Assembly (NCBI GenBank): GCA_028095005.1
Contig: CM051460.1
Coordinates: 77,889,676 to 77,953,675, forward strand
DNA length: 64,000 nucleotides
Source of the DNA: Rhynchospora pubera
Lineage: Eukaryota; Streptophyta; Magnoliopsida; Poales; Cyperaceae
Reading direction: 5' to 3'
The translations under genes were made by a program, and so were the position numbers. The notes under the pieces are model-generated. The model had not been told where the DNA came from and did no database searches. It saw nothing but the letters and a program-made list of their open reading frames with translations. Positions 55,544 through 64,000 of the stretch are shown here, in pieces (positions within the stretch are counted from its first letter, which is position 1; each line of letters opens with the position of its first letter).

Positions 55544-58500
55544 ATGTTTACCTGGAGTCAAATCGTGAAGGGCGAGCGCCTTCGCCACAGGAAGGCAGCA
55601 GCAACCGGGACTCTCTATGTGCCCGTCCAAGCTGTCGTGCAAATCTCTCCCGTGATGCTTGCTGGTGAAGCATCGGTGAAAGCCTCTGGAAAGCCTGCCC
55701 TTGACACCAAAAAGGGTCGGGCGACCACCACTTACATCAAGGGGGCAACAGCCCCAAAACTCAAAAAGCAGAAGAGGACTAGGATCTCGAGGGCCCAAGC
55801 TCTCCACCTGGTCCAACAACCTGATACTGTCACTGACCTGTCGCTCAGCAATACCTTCGCCCCTCTACATGTGCTCAAAAAGGGAGGCGAAGTAATGCGC
55901 CTCAGAGAGGACTGGGAGCTCCCTATGTATGCCCCCGTCTCTAAAACAGAGAAAGTGACCCACCCAAAACACAAGGCAGTGGAGGCCATTCATGCGGCCT
56001 TCAAGATTGTCAAAAAATCCCGCAAGTCTCGCAGGATTGTCACCGCAGTTCCTGCCAACCCCAACAAGCCGTCCATCAAGGACAGGCTCAAGTTCCCGGC
56101 GCACCAAAGGCTCCGCTTTCCTTATCGCGAGGACAACCGAGAGGGAGACGCGGACTATAGTGCGTCCGAAAAAAGGACCGTGGTCCACCCACCTTCAGTC
56201 TTTGACCGGCTTACCTTTCCATCACTCCAGCCCAACGCCCGCTCTATGAAGGCCAAAGGGAAAGTGAAACAGGTTTGGAAGCCCAAGCAACCGGAACCCA
56301 TCCCCGCTCCCGAGCAAAACACAGGGGGCACCAAGCGATGGGTGCTAAAAGAAAAAGATACCTCTCTGGTTGGCCAGGTGGCGAGTCAGATGATGAAAAG
56401 CAAAATCAAAAAGAAATATGTGATGAGGAAGAGACGGAATGCTGGTTCTGCCTCAGTATATCATGTGTCAATTGATGACAATGATGATGATAGTGAGGAA
56501 ACGGCGGAAGTCCGCATGGTTGGAACAGGTTCCCAGGAGCCGCCTCACTCCGAAAGTGTCCCCGTGGAAACACGAGGGCAGAAAGGAAAAGCTTCGGCAT
56601 CTAAACCTCCCAAACGGGTAGGGCGGCCCAGGAACCGCAGCCCGGTAGTGGAGGAAATTGTCCAACAAACCACTGATAACATCGCAAGTGATGAAGAGGA
56701 TCCAAATCCGGACCATGGAAGTTCATCTGAGGATGTTGATGAGGAAATTGAAATCCTTGAGGAAATATCTGACGAGATGGCCCAGCTTCGCAAGGAGTTG
56801 GAAGAGAAAACAAAACAACTTGAGCAACTCCGAGTCGAGAACGCTCGGGTAACCGCGGCTTGCGCCGCAGTCCAAAAACACCTAACCAAAAAAGGGGTAC
56901 GACCAAATAGTGTCGTCTTAAACAGTGATATACCTGATTCAACCGAAACCCAAGGAATGGCTTCTAAACCAAAATCCAAAAACAAAAAGAAAACCAAGAA
57001 ATCCCGCTCTAAAATAGTGAGGGAAAAGGATAGCAGCTCCAGCGAAACCTCTGAAGAGGAGTTGCTTGAAAGAAAAGAAACTAATGTCATTGACCCTGAG
57101 GCCATGATGGAAAGGATGCAAAGGGCCATGGATCAGAAACTGCAATCTCTAGGGATTGGGGGCACTCAACTGCCCGTCAATTTCACAGGCCGACCTTACC
57201 CTGCAAGGTTTGACCAGCTGGATTACCCGAAGGGACATGTAGTACCAAAATTCAAAGTATTTGATGGGGTTGGAAACAAAATCACCCCAAGCCAACACCT
57301 GTCACACTTCATAACCTCCTGTGGAAACACTGCCCGAAGGGAGGAATGGCTACTAAGGCAATTTTCACAAAGTCTGTCCGGAGTAGCATTTGACTGGTAT
57401 GCTTCTCTCGAGGCAGATAGCATCAAAAGCTGGAAGGAAATGGCAAATGCCTTTTGTACGAGGTTTAGGACGACCCCGCATCGGGTCTCCGTTACCAATC
57501 TAGTCAACGCCAGACAAAAACAAGGCGAGTCTGTCTCTGACTACGTGTCAAGGTGGGAAACCATGTACACAGGATGCCAGTCCAACATAAGTGAATCTGA
57601 GGCGGTGCGCATGCTTTTGAATAGCATCCATGCACCGATGAAAGTATGGATGGTGGGACACAATGTCACCACCTTTGAGCATTTGGTAGCCATGGTCGCC
57701 CGATATGAGGAAGTGGAGCCTGAAATGAACCAGCTATACTATTCCACTAAGGAAAAAGACAAAGAAAAGGGAAAGAAGCTGGAAATCAAAACAACAAAGG
57801 CAGTCAAAGCCGTCACTAACCAGGCTGAAGGCGCTGGTAGTACCCAATGGGGAAAGAATGGTAAGACGAAGGATGGAAATCCACAGTCCGGGGCTCAAAG
57901 GCCAACACTCAGGGAGCTGAAAAGCAAGCCCTACTCATTCAAAAAAGAGAAAACTCTAAAGCTGTTTAAACAAGCTATGGAAGTTCTCGAGGTTCGATTG
58001 CCCCAATGCAAAAGGCCCGAGGAAGAAGACAAAGTAAACCACCCTAACTACTGTGTGTTTCACAGAGTTTTGGGTCATAACATAGAGGATTGCTATGTCT
58101 TTAAGGATTGGCTCGAACAGAAAATCCAAGAAGGAGCAATCTCTCTCCATGATGACGCCAGGCAGGAGCCAGCTCCTCATGCCGTCTCAAATGGAACCCC
58201 AAGTGCCAGCTCTCGCCGTGTCTCGGTCACTACTGATGGAAAACCGCCCACGACATGGAGCGTATATTTGAACAAAAACACCAGAAAGAAGTTGAGAGCC
58301 TTGCAGGCCGAACCTCAACTCAAATGGAAGAGCCCTATCATACCAGTGGTCCCAAAAAGACTCAAACCAATGAAAATACAACCGAAACCAATGACCCGTA
58401 ATGCAAAAACGGGTAATGTGAGATCTAGACAAGCGTTCTGGAGAAAAACCTCTCCTGAAACCGTCGAAGATCCCTATGTTCAAGAAAAACCAACACAAGC

Positions 58501-61500
58501 AACCCTCGCTGATTTCATCTCCCCCAAAGTCGCAGCCCAAATTAGCGGACAAGTGTGGCAGGAGTTGAAAGGCGAAGGAAAAGAAAAGAAAGAAGAGGAG
58601 TTCTGGACGGCAGCATGCCACCATGTCTCAGGTAATGAGGAAGAACATGAAGAATCCTCTAACCAACAGGAGCCGGTACAGGCAGATGCCAGACCTCCCG
58701 AAACCTCAACAACGAATGAGCAAAACCCTACTGAGTCGTCATCCAGCTCAGTCCCAACCCAACATACCTGGTCAACGGTCACTGTTCAACCTATGACCCA
58801 ATCAGGAAAGAAAAAGAAAGAGATCCTTGAAATAAAGAAATTGGATAAGGCCCTTATCCGCAAAGGAAAGAAGCCGGACCGAATGACCCTACCTTTCAAG
58901 ATCAATGGTCAAGATCGCAAAGTGTTTGTAGACATTCATGATGAGTGTCTGGATTCAGAAGGTATCCCAAGCATAAAGAACCTAGGGTTTAACCTTGTCA
59001 TACCAAAGAAGAAGGGAGAATCCGGGATTCCACCAGAAACCATTGCGATACTAGCAGAGCATGTGTCTGAATTGATGAAACAAACCATTGCTGTGACTAG
59101 TTTTGTAAGAAACCAAGTAAACAAAGAGGCTTCCACCTCAACCGATACCCAAAATGCCCAAGATGTTCCCGGTTTCACTGATGAGGAATATGAATGGTCT
59201 GATCCGGACCCTCCCAGCCAAGATGAAAGCTACGATTTTGGTAGCAACTTTGACAGTGATGAGGAAAGAGGAGGTGGTGACTTTGGTGAAATCTCCTGCA
59301 GTGCCATCTCGACATCGGCAATAAATGCACACCCGGAGGATAGCTCGGGAGAAAAAGGGGAAAAGCTCACTAAAGAAGAGGAAATGGAAATGATTGCGCA
59401 AATAGAGGAGGCTACACAGGCCATTCTCTCTTCCGCAGTCATAAATCAAAACCCATCAGAAGATGATGATGCCTTCTATAAGGCGCTGGAGGGATGCCAG
59501 CCGGCCAGTTACAGGAGGATAAAAATGTATATGAAAGCAAGGGAACAATGGAGAGACCTCTCTTACTGGTGCGGTCAAACCAACCTTCATCCCATCCTGG
59601 AGGCAGAAATCGCCTTGAACCCAGCCTGGTGGGTCCAAGAGCTTATGCATGGCGATGATGTGGACCAATTGCTAGCATCATGGCTGGCAAATAGGTTCTG
59701 GACCAAGGAAATGCCTCTCAACATCTCTAAACAAAAAACCCATGAACCCGCAGAGCACTGCAGATACCTGAGTGATGCTGGGGAATCGGAAGAAGAGGCC
59801 GGGGAAGAAGGCGATGATTCGCTACCGCATATCTCTTTCAATGCTGTGGTGGAATATGTGGACTTCTTGATGCAACTGAAAATTCAAGAGCCTCACTTGT
59901 TTCAACAGGAGTTAAGGGTTGATGAGGAGATAGAAAATATGTCAGACTCGGATGCCTATGAGCAACAAGTTGAAAATATGGCCATAAGGAAAGCCGCGGT
60001 GGATATTGTGGTGCAAAACGGATGGGACAAGAAAGACCCAGACCCAAACCACCCCACAGATTTTGAAATCATGCGTGCGCATCTGGAAAGCGCGGAGGAT
60101 TCACACCTCTGGGAGAATATCGAGGTTACTGAAACTGACCTCGCGGAATATGAAAACAACATGGGTAACCAAGCCCACCTCAACCAAAACAACCAAACTT
60201 TCCTGGCTGAGGAGGGCCAGGTTGATGAATTCTCCCAATACTTGAGAAACCTGAGAGTCTCAGACCCAGTCGGCTACCATGGTGTGCTGAACCCTGAAAA
60301 TCCTCAACAATATCAAGGATATGAAAGGCAAGCCATAACCAGGACCGTAAGAGAAATAGCTAATGAGACGGGGTGCGAGGAAGGAGAAATAAGTCCAGAA
60401 GCGACCCCACCAAGAACCACTCGACGCCGTAGATCCAGGAGGATTCGGCGCTCCAGGCGCACATCGGGCCCCAGGACCGAGGTGACATTCCCTACCCAAA
60501 CACAAGCAGTTGAGACCTCCAACCAAGTTGATACTGCTCAGGGTGAGTCATCCCAGCAAGCCCCTGAAAAAGAAGAATACAATGAACATGACAGCCTGGT
60601 AGAATGGTATGTGTCTGAACTCAGGGAATTGAGAATTACAGACCCAAGGGCCTTCCGCCGAGCTACCCACCCCAAAGATCCAGACTTTACGGAGGAATTT
60701 GAAAGAGAAGCCATAGCAACCGTCCTAAAAGAGGTTAACAAAGGCAAAACTCCCCAGTGCTCTGACTCTGAAGATAGCGGAGGTTCTCCGCGATTCTTCT
60801 TCTGTGGAAAAACATCTGATGGAAACGCCCAAAATAGCGAATCCGATAGCGATGAAGAAGAGGCAGAAAGGGAGCCTGAGGTGGAATCTGACCATGAAGA
60901 ACCTCAACCAAGCACCCTCCAAGGAAGTTCAATCCTGATGGCATCTCCGCCAGCCGATATAACCTCAGCTTTTGAAGGGTTGAATATCTCACAAGCAACC
61001 AGGATCCTCTCATACATGGAACACTTGAGACGGGAAGACCCTGCATTCCTAAACTTTATAGCTCAGCACGCTGAGATGCTACAACAACCAGGAGCCAGTT
61101 ATGAAAGGCTCAGGAGAACCCATCCACGGGAAACCGCCCGTTTCCGGGCACAAATAGAAAGGTTGTACAAAATCTCAAATGATATTGACAATAACAGTAG
61201 TGATGATGACGGCTCTGATACTGGAAACTGCCGCTACATCAGTGGTTCAGGGTCTGATGACTCTGAGTCCGAAAATTATGATCACCGTTCCGCCCGAATT
61301 GCAGCTTGGACGGATGACGATGAACCTTCCTTAAAACCATATAACAAAGGAAGACAACAAGGAAGAAACGCTCGCATGACTGTCCGGCCACAACCCGAAT
61401 GGAATGAAAATGCGCGGCGTGAGCTGGAACAAGCCATCGTTGAAACTGAGGCCATGACAACCAGTGAGCTCATGAGAAACCTAAGGGTAAATAGCGATGA

Positions 61501-64000
61501 TGATACTTATTGTCCCACCGAGGATGATGAGGAAGAGGTCAAGAGCCCTAAAGCCCTTAGAGTATACCAAAGAAGAAAGAAGCCAGCAAATGAGAAGGGA
61601 ATAATAACCTATCAAAGAAGAAACAAAGGAACCAACAAAGGAAAGAACAAGTTACTCAGAGGCGAATCCTCTCGTGATGACGCCACTTGTCATCGAGTTG
61701 GCCATCATGATTCTGACAAAGGAGAGTCCTCAGAAGTGCCACAACCGCAGGCCGAAACCACAGAAGAAAATCAAACTAACCCAGAGGAAATGGCATATGA
61801 CTATGAGATTGTGCTAGATCCCGCTGAACAAATGGACCCTGCCGATCTACAAGGACGGCAACCAAGAATGGTAAACTTGGATATCCATATCCCTAACAGT
61901 CCAGGTCAACCTGACCTTACTCTCGAGGAGTTGGGGGAAATAGTGCGGCAAATGGTCAACCAGATCTGGGAGGCCACGTCTACTGAGCAGGGATGTGAAG
62001 AGAATGAACCCGCTGAATCAGAGACGGAGGAAAATGCTAGTACTGAACAGGGGGCAGCTGCCACCTCTACTGAAGACCAAGCTGAAAATACCGCCCCTTC
62101 AAACCAAAACCAAGACTCTGAATTATGCCAAGGTACTTCTGAAAATTGTCGGACAATAACTGTGAGTGAGTCCGACACAGATAGCGAAGAGGAGGAATCT
62201 CCAACAACCCAAGGTGACAGCTCACGAAGTGAACCAAAACTCACTCAAAAGAAAATAGCCAAGCCAAAAGAAAGCCCGCTTGAATCTCAAGCAGCGGACA
62301 ACTCAAAGAAAGCAACCCACGTAGGCCGAGATCCAACTCAAGGAGTCACAACAGATGGCCCCGCCCACCGCACAAGGTCAAAGCAAGCACAACCGAGCAT
62401 CGCTTTAGATAGGGGGCAAGCCCAACAACCGTCGAAGGAAGATAGCGCTGCCTTTACTTCGAGGGAAAAGCGTCAACTCCTGATAGACCTGAATTTCTGC
62501 ACAAATGCTCTGAGAAGAATGACCAGGCAAAACATTGAGATACAAACCTTAGTCGAAGCCCTGATAGCTAGGCTAAAGACTGAGCGAAAGGAAAGGATCT
62601 CAATAGAGGCAGAACTCAAAGCATTGAAGGACCGCGCCCAGAAAAAGGGGGCAGGTCAGAAAAAGGCCATGAAGTCTGGCCATGCTACCTCAGGCAACTC
62701 AGGAAGCCTCTCACGAAGAAGGAGAGAGGCCGGCATTGTCATCCAAGAGGGACAAAGGCCAAAACCCAAAACTAATTATCCCCCAGGAAAAGGAAAAGGG
62801 AAAGCCAATGCAGAAAACCATCACCACAAACCAAAACACCTCTGGTCCCATGATAACCCGTTCGGGGGGCCTGAAACAGGCTGGCAAGAAAGAGGTGAGA
62901 GCTCACGTACGCGAGTGTGCCCTCCCATGAGGGATGGGTCTGGCCATTTGAGACACAGAAATGCCGAAATTAATTCAACCCAACAAATAAAAAATAGACA
63001 AAACCACGCAGGGCAATACCATATGAAAATGAAATTGGTTAAGCTCGATAACGCTTCCCCTTGCAACAAATTGCCACATAAAATCAAGATAACAGGGAAA
63101 CTGAAACCAAAACATGGAGGTTCCGATGGGCACTTCCGACACAGGAACCGTACAAACCCATGGGAAATGCCAGAAGCCGAAAATAGGGCACTTCGGACAC
63201 AAACCACAAATAGACATACAAAACCACATAAAGCAAAGAAAGGAAATGATGCCGAAAGAAAGGCGTACTGCCGATACCACCAAGTCTGGGGGCACTCCTG
63301 GGAGGAATGCCTGACATGGTCTTGGAATGACAATGACCCGTCAGATGAAGAAACAGAAGACGAAGTGTGCCGCGCCATAACCCGGGGTACAAGCTCTCAA
63401 ACCCCTAACGAGGAAACTGCCTCTGAATATGATCATGATACTGAGGGGGAACTGCAGTACAGTAGCTCAGAAGAGGAGCCCGTTGTGCTGGCAATCAACT
63501 CCGCTGCAGTCAGACCACTGGGGAGTGATACTGACCAAAGCGAAACGGAGGAAAGAGAAATCAAACCACCACCAAAACCAAACAAGGTGTCCAACCTAAT
63601 CCGACAGGTCTCTACTAGAATCCGACCAAACATGAAAAACCACTGCAATGTCAGTCTGAGATCGGGCACTAGGATACCTGAAAGACAACCTCCCAGGGAG
63701 ATAACCAACAGTGGAACAAGGAACAGAAGTGAAACCACAATAGAAAGTGAAACAAGGTCCGATAGCAGGCCTAAAATGTCCGTGGGAGATTACAATGTGG
63801 TCGCTCATTTGCGGAAAATCCCCTCACTGCTCAGCGTCTTCGATGCCTTAATGGTATCTCAGGAGCTGCGTGATGCCTTGATCTATGCGCTGCAGAACCC
63901 TGCCAGCTTCCAGGCCTATTTTGCCCAAGAAACCCGCGAGGAGGTGGCACAGATCGACCAGGAACCGTATATTACCTTCACAGATGAGGACCTGATGGCG
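55544..64000 (+). CDS. gag-pro-pol: Gag-Pro-Pol polyprotein, second unit, 3' truncated by window
   Basis: 2,819 codons from ATG 55544 to the edge stay open, covering Gag, both zinc knuckles and the acidic spacer, stopping about 25 residues before the protease Asp. Differences from the first unit in this part are three silent changes (57010, 57931, 60055) and three replacements: Ala to Val (59850), Asp to Gly (61662) and Arg to Trp (63299, inside the second knuckle but not at a zinc ligand). The reading frame is therefore intact as far as visible. The 3' splice site before the ATG is also conserved. Confidence 0.9.
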   Translation, partial: MFTWSQIVKGERLRHRKAAATGTLYVPVQAVVQISPVMLAGEASVKASGKPALDTKKGRATTTYIKGATAPKLKKQKRTRISRAQALHLVQQPDTVTDLSLSNTFAPLHVLKKGGEVMRLREDWELPMYAPVSKTEKVTHPKHKAVEAIHAAFKIVKKSRKSRRIVTAVPANPNKPSIKDRLKFPAHQRLRFPYREDNREGDADYSASEKRTVVHPPSVFDRLTFPSLQPNARSMKAKGKVKQVWKPKQPEPIPAPEQNTGGTKRWVLKEKDTSLVGQVASQMMKSKIKKKYVMRKRRNAGSASVYHVSIDDNDDDSEETAEVRMVGTGSQEPPHSESVPVETRGQKGKASASKPPKRVGRPRNRSPVVEEIVQQTTDNIASDEEDPNPDHGSSSEDVDEEIEILEEISDEMAQLRKELEEKTKQLEQLRVENARVTAACAAVQKHLTKKGVRPNSVVLNSDIPDSTETQGMASKPKSKNKKKTKKSRSKIVREKDSSSSETSEEELLERKETNVIDPEAMMERMQRAMDQKLQSLGIGGTQLPVNFTGRPYPARFDQLDYPKGHVVPKFKVFDGVGNKITPSQHLSHFITSCGNTARREEWLLRQFSQSLSGVAFDWYASLEADSIKSWKEMANAFCTRFRTTPHRVSVTNLVNARQKQGESVSDYVSRWETMYTGCQSNISESEAVRMLLNSIHAPMKVWMVGHNVTTFEHLVAMVARYEEVEPEMNQLYYSTKEKDKEKGKKLEIKTTKAVKAVTNQAEGAGSTQWGKNGKTKDGNPQSGAQRPTLRELKSKPYSFKKEKTLKLFKQAMEVLEVRLPQCKRPEEEDKVNHPNYCVFHRVLGHNIEDCYVFKDWLEQKIQEGAISLHDDARQEPAPHAVSNGTPSASSRRVSVTTDGKPPTTWSVYLNKNTRKKLRALQAEPQLKWKSPIIPVVPKRLKPMKIQPKPMTRNAKTGNVRSRQAFWRKTSPETVEDPYVQEKPTQATLADFISPKVAAQISGQVWQELKGEGKEKKEEEFWTAACHHVSGNEEEHEESSNQQEPVQADARPPETSTTNEQNPTESSSSSVPTQHTWSTVTVQPMTQSGKKKKEILEIKKLDKALIRKGKKPDRMTLPFKINGQDRKVFVDIHDECLDSEGIPSIKNLGFNLVIPKKKGESGIPPETIAILAEHVSELMKQTIAVTSFVRNQVNKEASTSTDTQNAQDVPGFTDEEYEWSDPDPPSQDESYDFGSNFDSDEERGGGDFGEISCSAISTSAINAHPEDSSGEKGEKLTKEEEMEMIAQIEEATQAILSSAVINQNPSEDDDAFYKALEGCQPASYRRIKMYMKAREQWRDLSYWCGQTNLHPILEAEIALNPAWWVQELMHGDDVDQLLASWLANRFWTKEMPLNISKQKTHEPAEHCRYLSDAGESEEEAGEEGDDSLPHISFNAVVEYVDFLMQLKIQEPHLFQQELRVDEEIENMSDSDAYEQQVENMAIRKAAVDIVVQNGWDKKDPDPNHPTDFEIMRAHLESAEDSHLWENIEVTETDLAEYENNMGNQAHLNQNNQTFLAEEGQVDEFSQYLRNLRVSDPVGYHGVLNPENPQQYQGYERQAITRTVREIANETGCEEGEISPEATPPRTTRRRRSRRIRRSRRTSGPRTEVTFPTQTQAVETSNQVDTAQGESSQQAPEKEEYNEHDSLVEWYVSELRELRITDPRAFRRATHPKDPDFTEEFEREAIATVLKEVNKGKTPQCSDSEDSGGSPRFFFCGKTSDGNAQNSESDSDEEEAEREPEVESDHEEPQPSTLQGSSILMASPPADITSAFEGLNISQATRILSYMEHLRREDPAFLNFIAQHAEMLQQPGASYERLRRTHPRETARFRAQIERLYKISNDIDNNSSDDDGSDTGNCRYISGSGSDDSESENYDHRSARIAAWTDDDEPSLKPYNKGRQQGRNARMTVRPQPEWNENARRELEQAIVETEAMTTSELMRNLRVNSDDDTYCPTEDDEEEVKSPKALRVYQRRKKPANEKGIITYQRRNKGTNKGKNKLLRGESSRDDATCHRVGHHDSDKGESSEVPQPQAETTEENQTNPEEMAYDYEIVLDPAEQMDPADLQGRQPRMVNLDIHIPNSPGQPDLTLEELGEIVRQMVNQIWEATSTEQGCEENEPAESETEENASTEQGAAATSTEDQAENTAPSNQNQDSELCQGTSENCRTITVSESDTDSEEEESPTTQGDSSRSEPKLTQKKIAKPKESPLESQAADNSKKATHVGRDPTQGVTTDGPAHRTRSKQAQPSIALDRGQAQQPSKEDSAAFTSREKRQLLIDLNFCTNALRRMTRQNIEIQTLVEALIARLKTERKERISIEAELKALKDRAQKKGAGQKKAMKSGHATSGNSGSLSRRRREAGIVIQEGQRPKPKTNYPPGKGKGKANAENHHHKPKHLWSHDNPFGGPETGWQERGESSRTRVCPPMRDGSGHLRHRNAEINSTQQIKNRQNHAGQYHMKMKLVKLDNASPCNKLPHKIKITGKLKPKHGGSDGHFRHRNRTNPWEMPEAENRALRTQTTNRHTKPHKAKKGNDAERKAYCRYHQVWGHSWEECLTWSWNDNDPSDEETEDEVCRAITRGTSSQTPNEETASEYDHDTEGELQYSSSEEEPVVLAINSAAVRPLGSDTDQSETEEREIKPPPKPNKVSNLIRQVSTRIRPNMKNHCNVSLRSGTRIPERQPPREITNSGTRNRSETTIESETRSDSRPKMSVGDYNVVAHLRKIPSLLSVFDALMVSQELRDALIYALQNPASFQAYFAQETREEVAQIDQEPYITFTDEDLMA

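Larger units (their letters stand above)
22245..64000 (+). mobile_element. Tandem Tat/Ogre-lineage Ty3/gypsy element (LTR-int-LTR-int)
   Basis: LTR1 22245-28581, internal 28582-49067, LTR2 49068-55405, second internal 55406 to the edge. The repeat period is 26,823-26,824 bp. The domain order Gag-Pro-RT-RNaseH-aRNaseH-Int with a second, extra RNase H and no chromodomain is diagnostic of the Tat lineage (Ogre, Retand, Grande and relatives). One complete unit with two LTRs is about 33 kb, at the top of the size range for LTR elements. Two antisense genes lie between integrase and LTR2. Over the 14.9 kb seen twice I find eight substitutions and two A-run length changes, so the duplication or insertion is very recent. 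The right-hand end and target duplication are outside the window. Confidence 0.9.

Overview
This is nuclear DNA from a flowering plant, and nearly all of it is transposable elements nested in AT-rich intergenic sequence. The plant origin is shown by an Angela-like Ty1/copia LTR with an initiator-Met primer site, a Tat/Ogre-lineage Ty3/gypsy polyprotein with two RNase H domains, a plant mobile domain (PMD) gene, DUF4283-like ORFs, MULE and CACTA-type termini, and GT-AG introns. The species cannot be named from the sequence. I see no bacterial operons, rRNA, convincing tRNA gene or CRISPR array.

Region 1-3397 is the 5' end of a minus-strand Angela-like copia element (LTR 1657-3397, primer site, non-coding leader running off the left edge). 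Region 4.3-16.4 kb is a decayed, internally duplicated TE. It carries a plus-strand multi-exon gene with a degenerate Ulp1-like exon, then about 2.2 kb of ~600-bp repeats whose minus strand holds copies of one short exon. A 2.9-kb MULE, itself containing a MITE, sits in one intron of the plus-strand gene. At 16.9-17.2 kb lie two exons of a CTP synthase gene or fragment. From 17264 a CACTA-like element begins, with palindromic TAACGG repeats and two DUF4283-like genes. It is cut at 22.24 kb by the large retrotransposon.

Region 22245-64000 is dominated by one giant Tat-lineage element in tandem: LTR1 (about 6.3 kb), internal region (about 20.5 kb), LTR2, then a second internal region that leaves the window. 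The tandem period is 26.82 kb and the two copies differ by about eight substitutions over 14.9 kb. The internal region has one uninterrupted 4,408-codon gag-pro-pol frame with an unusually long acidic, repeat-bearing spacer between gag and protease. Downstream, on the opposite strand, are two intron-containing genes. One is a two-exon gene resembling the plant transposon protein / Athila ORF1 type, with its own TATA box. The other is a six-exon PMD gene whose introns are all in phase 1.

In the Tat element, gag would build the particle, and protease, RT-RNase H and integrase would process, copy and insert it. The antisense genes can keep their introns because the sense genomic RNA does not present their splice sites. 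The near identity of the copies and the intact frames suggest very recent activity. The antisense cargo, the giant gag-pro spacer and the tandem LTR arrangement are the parts most worth following up.
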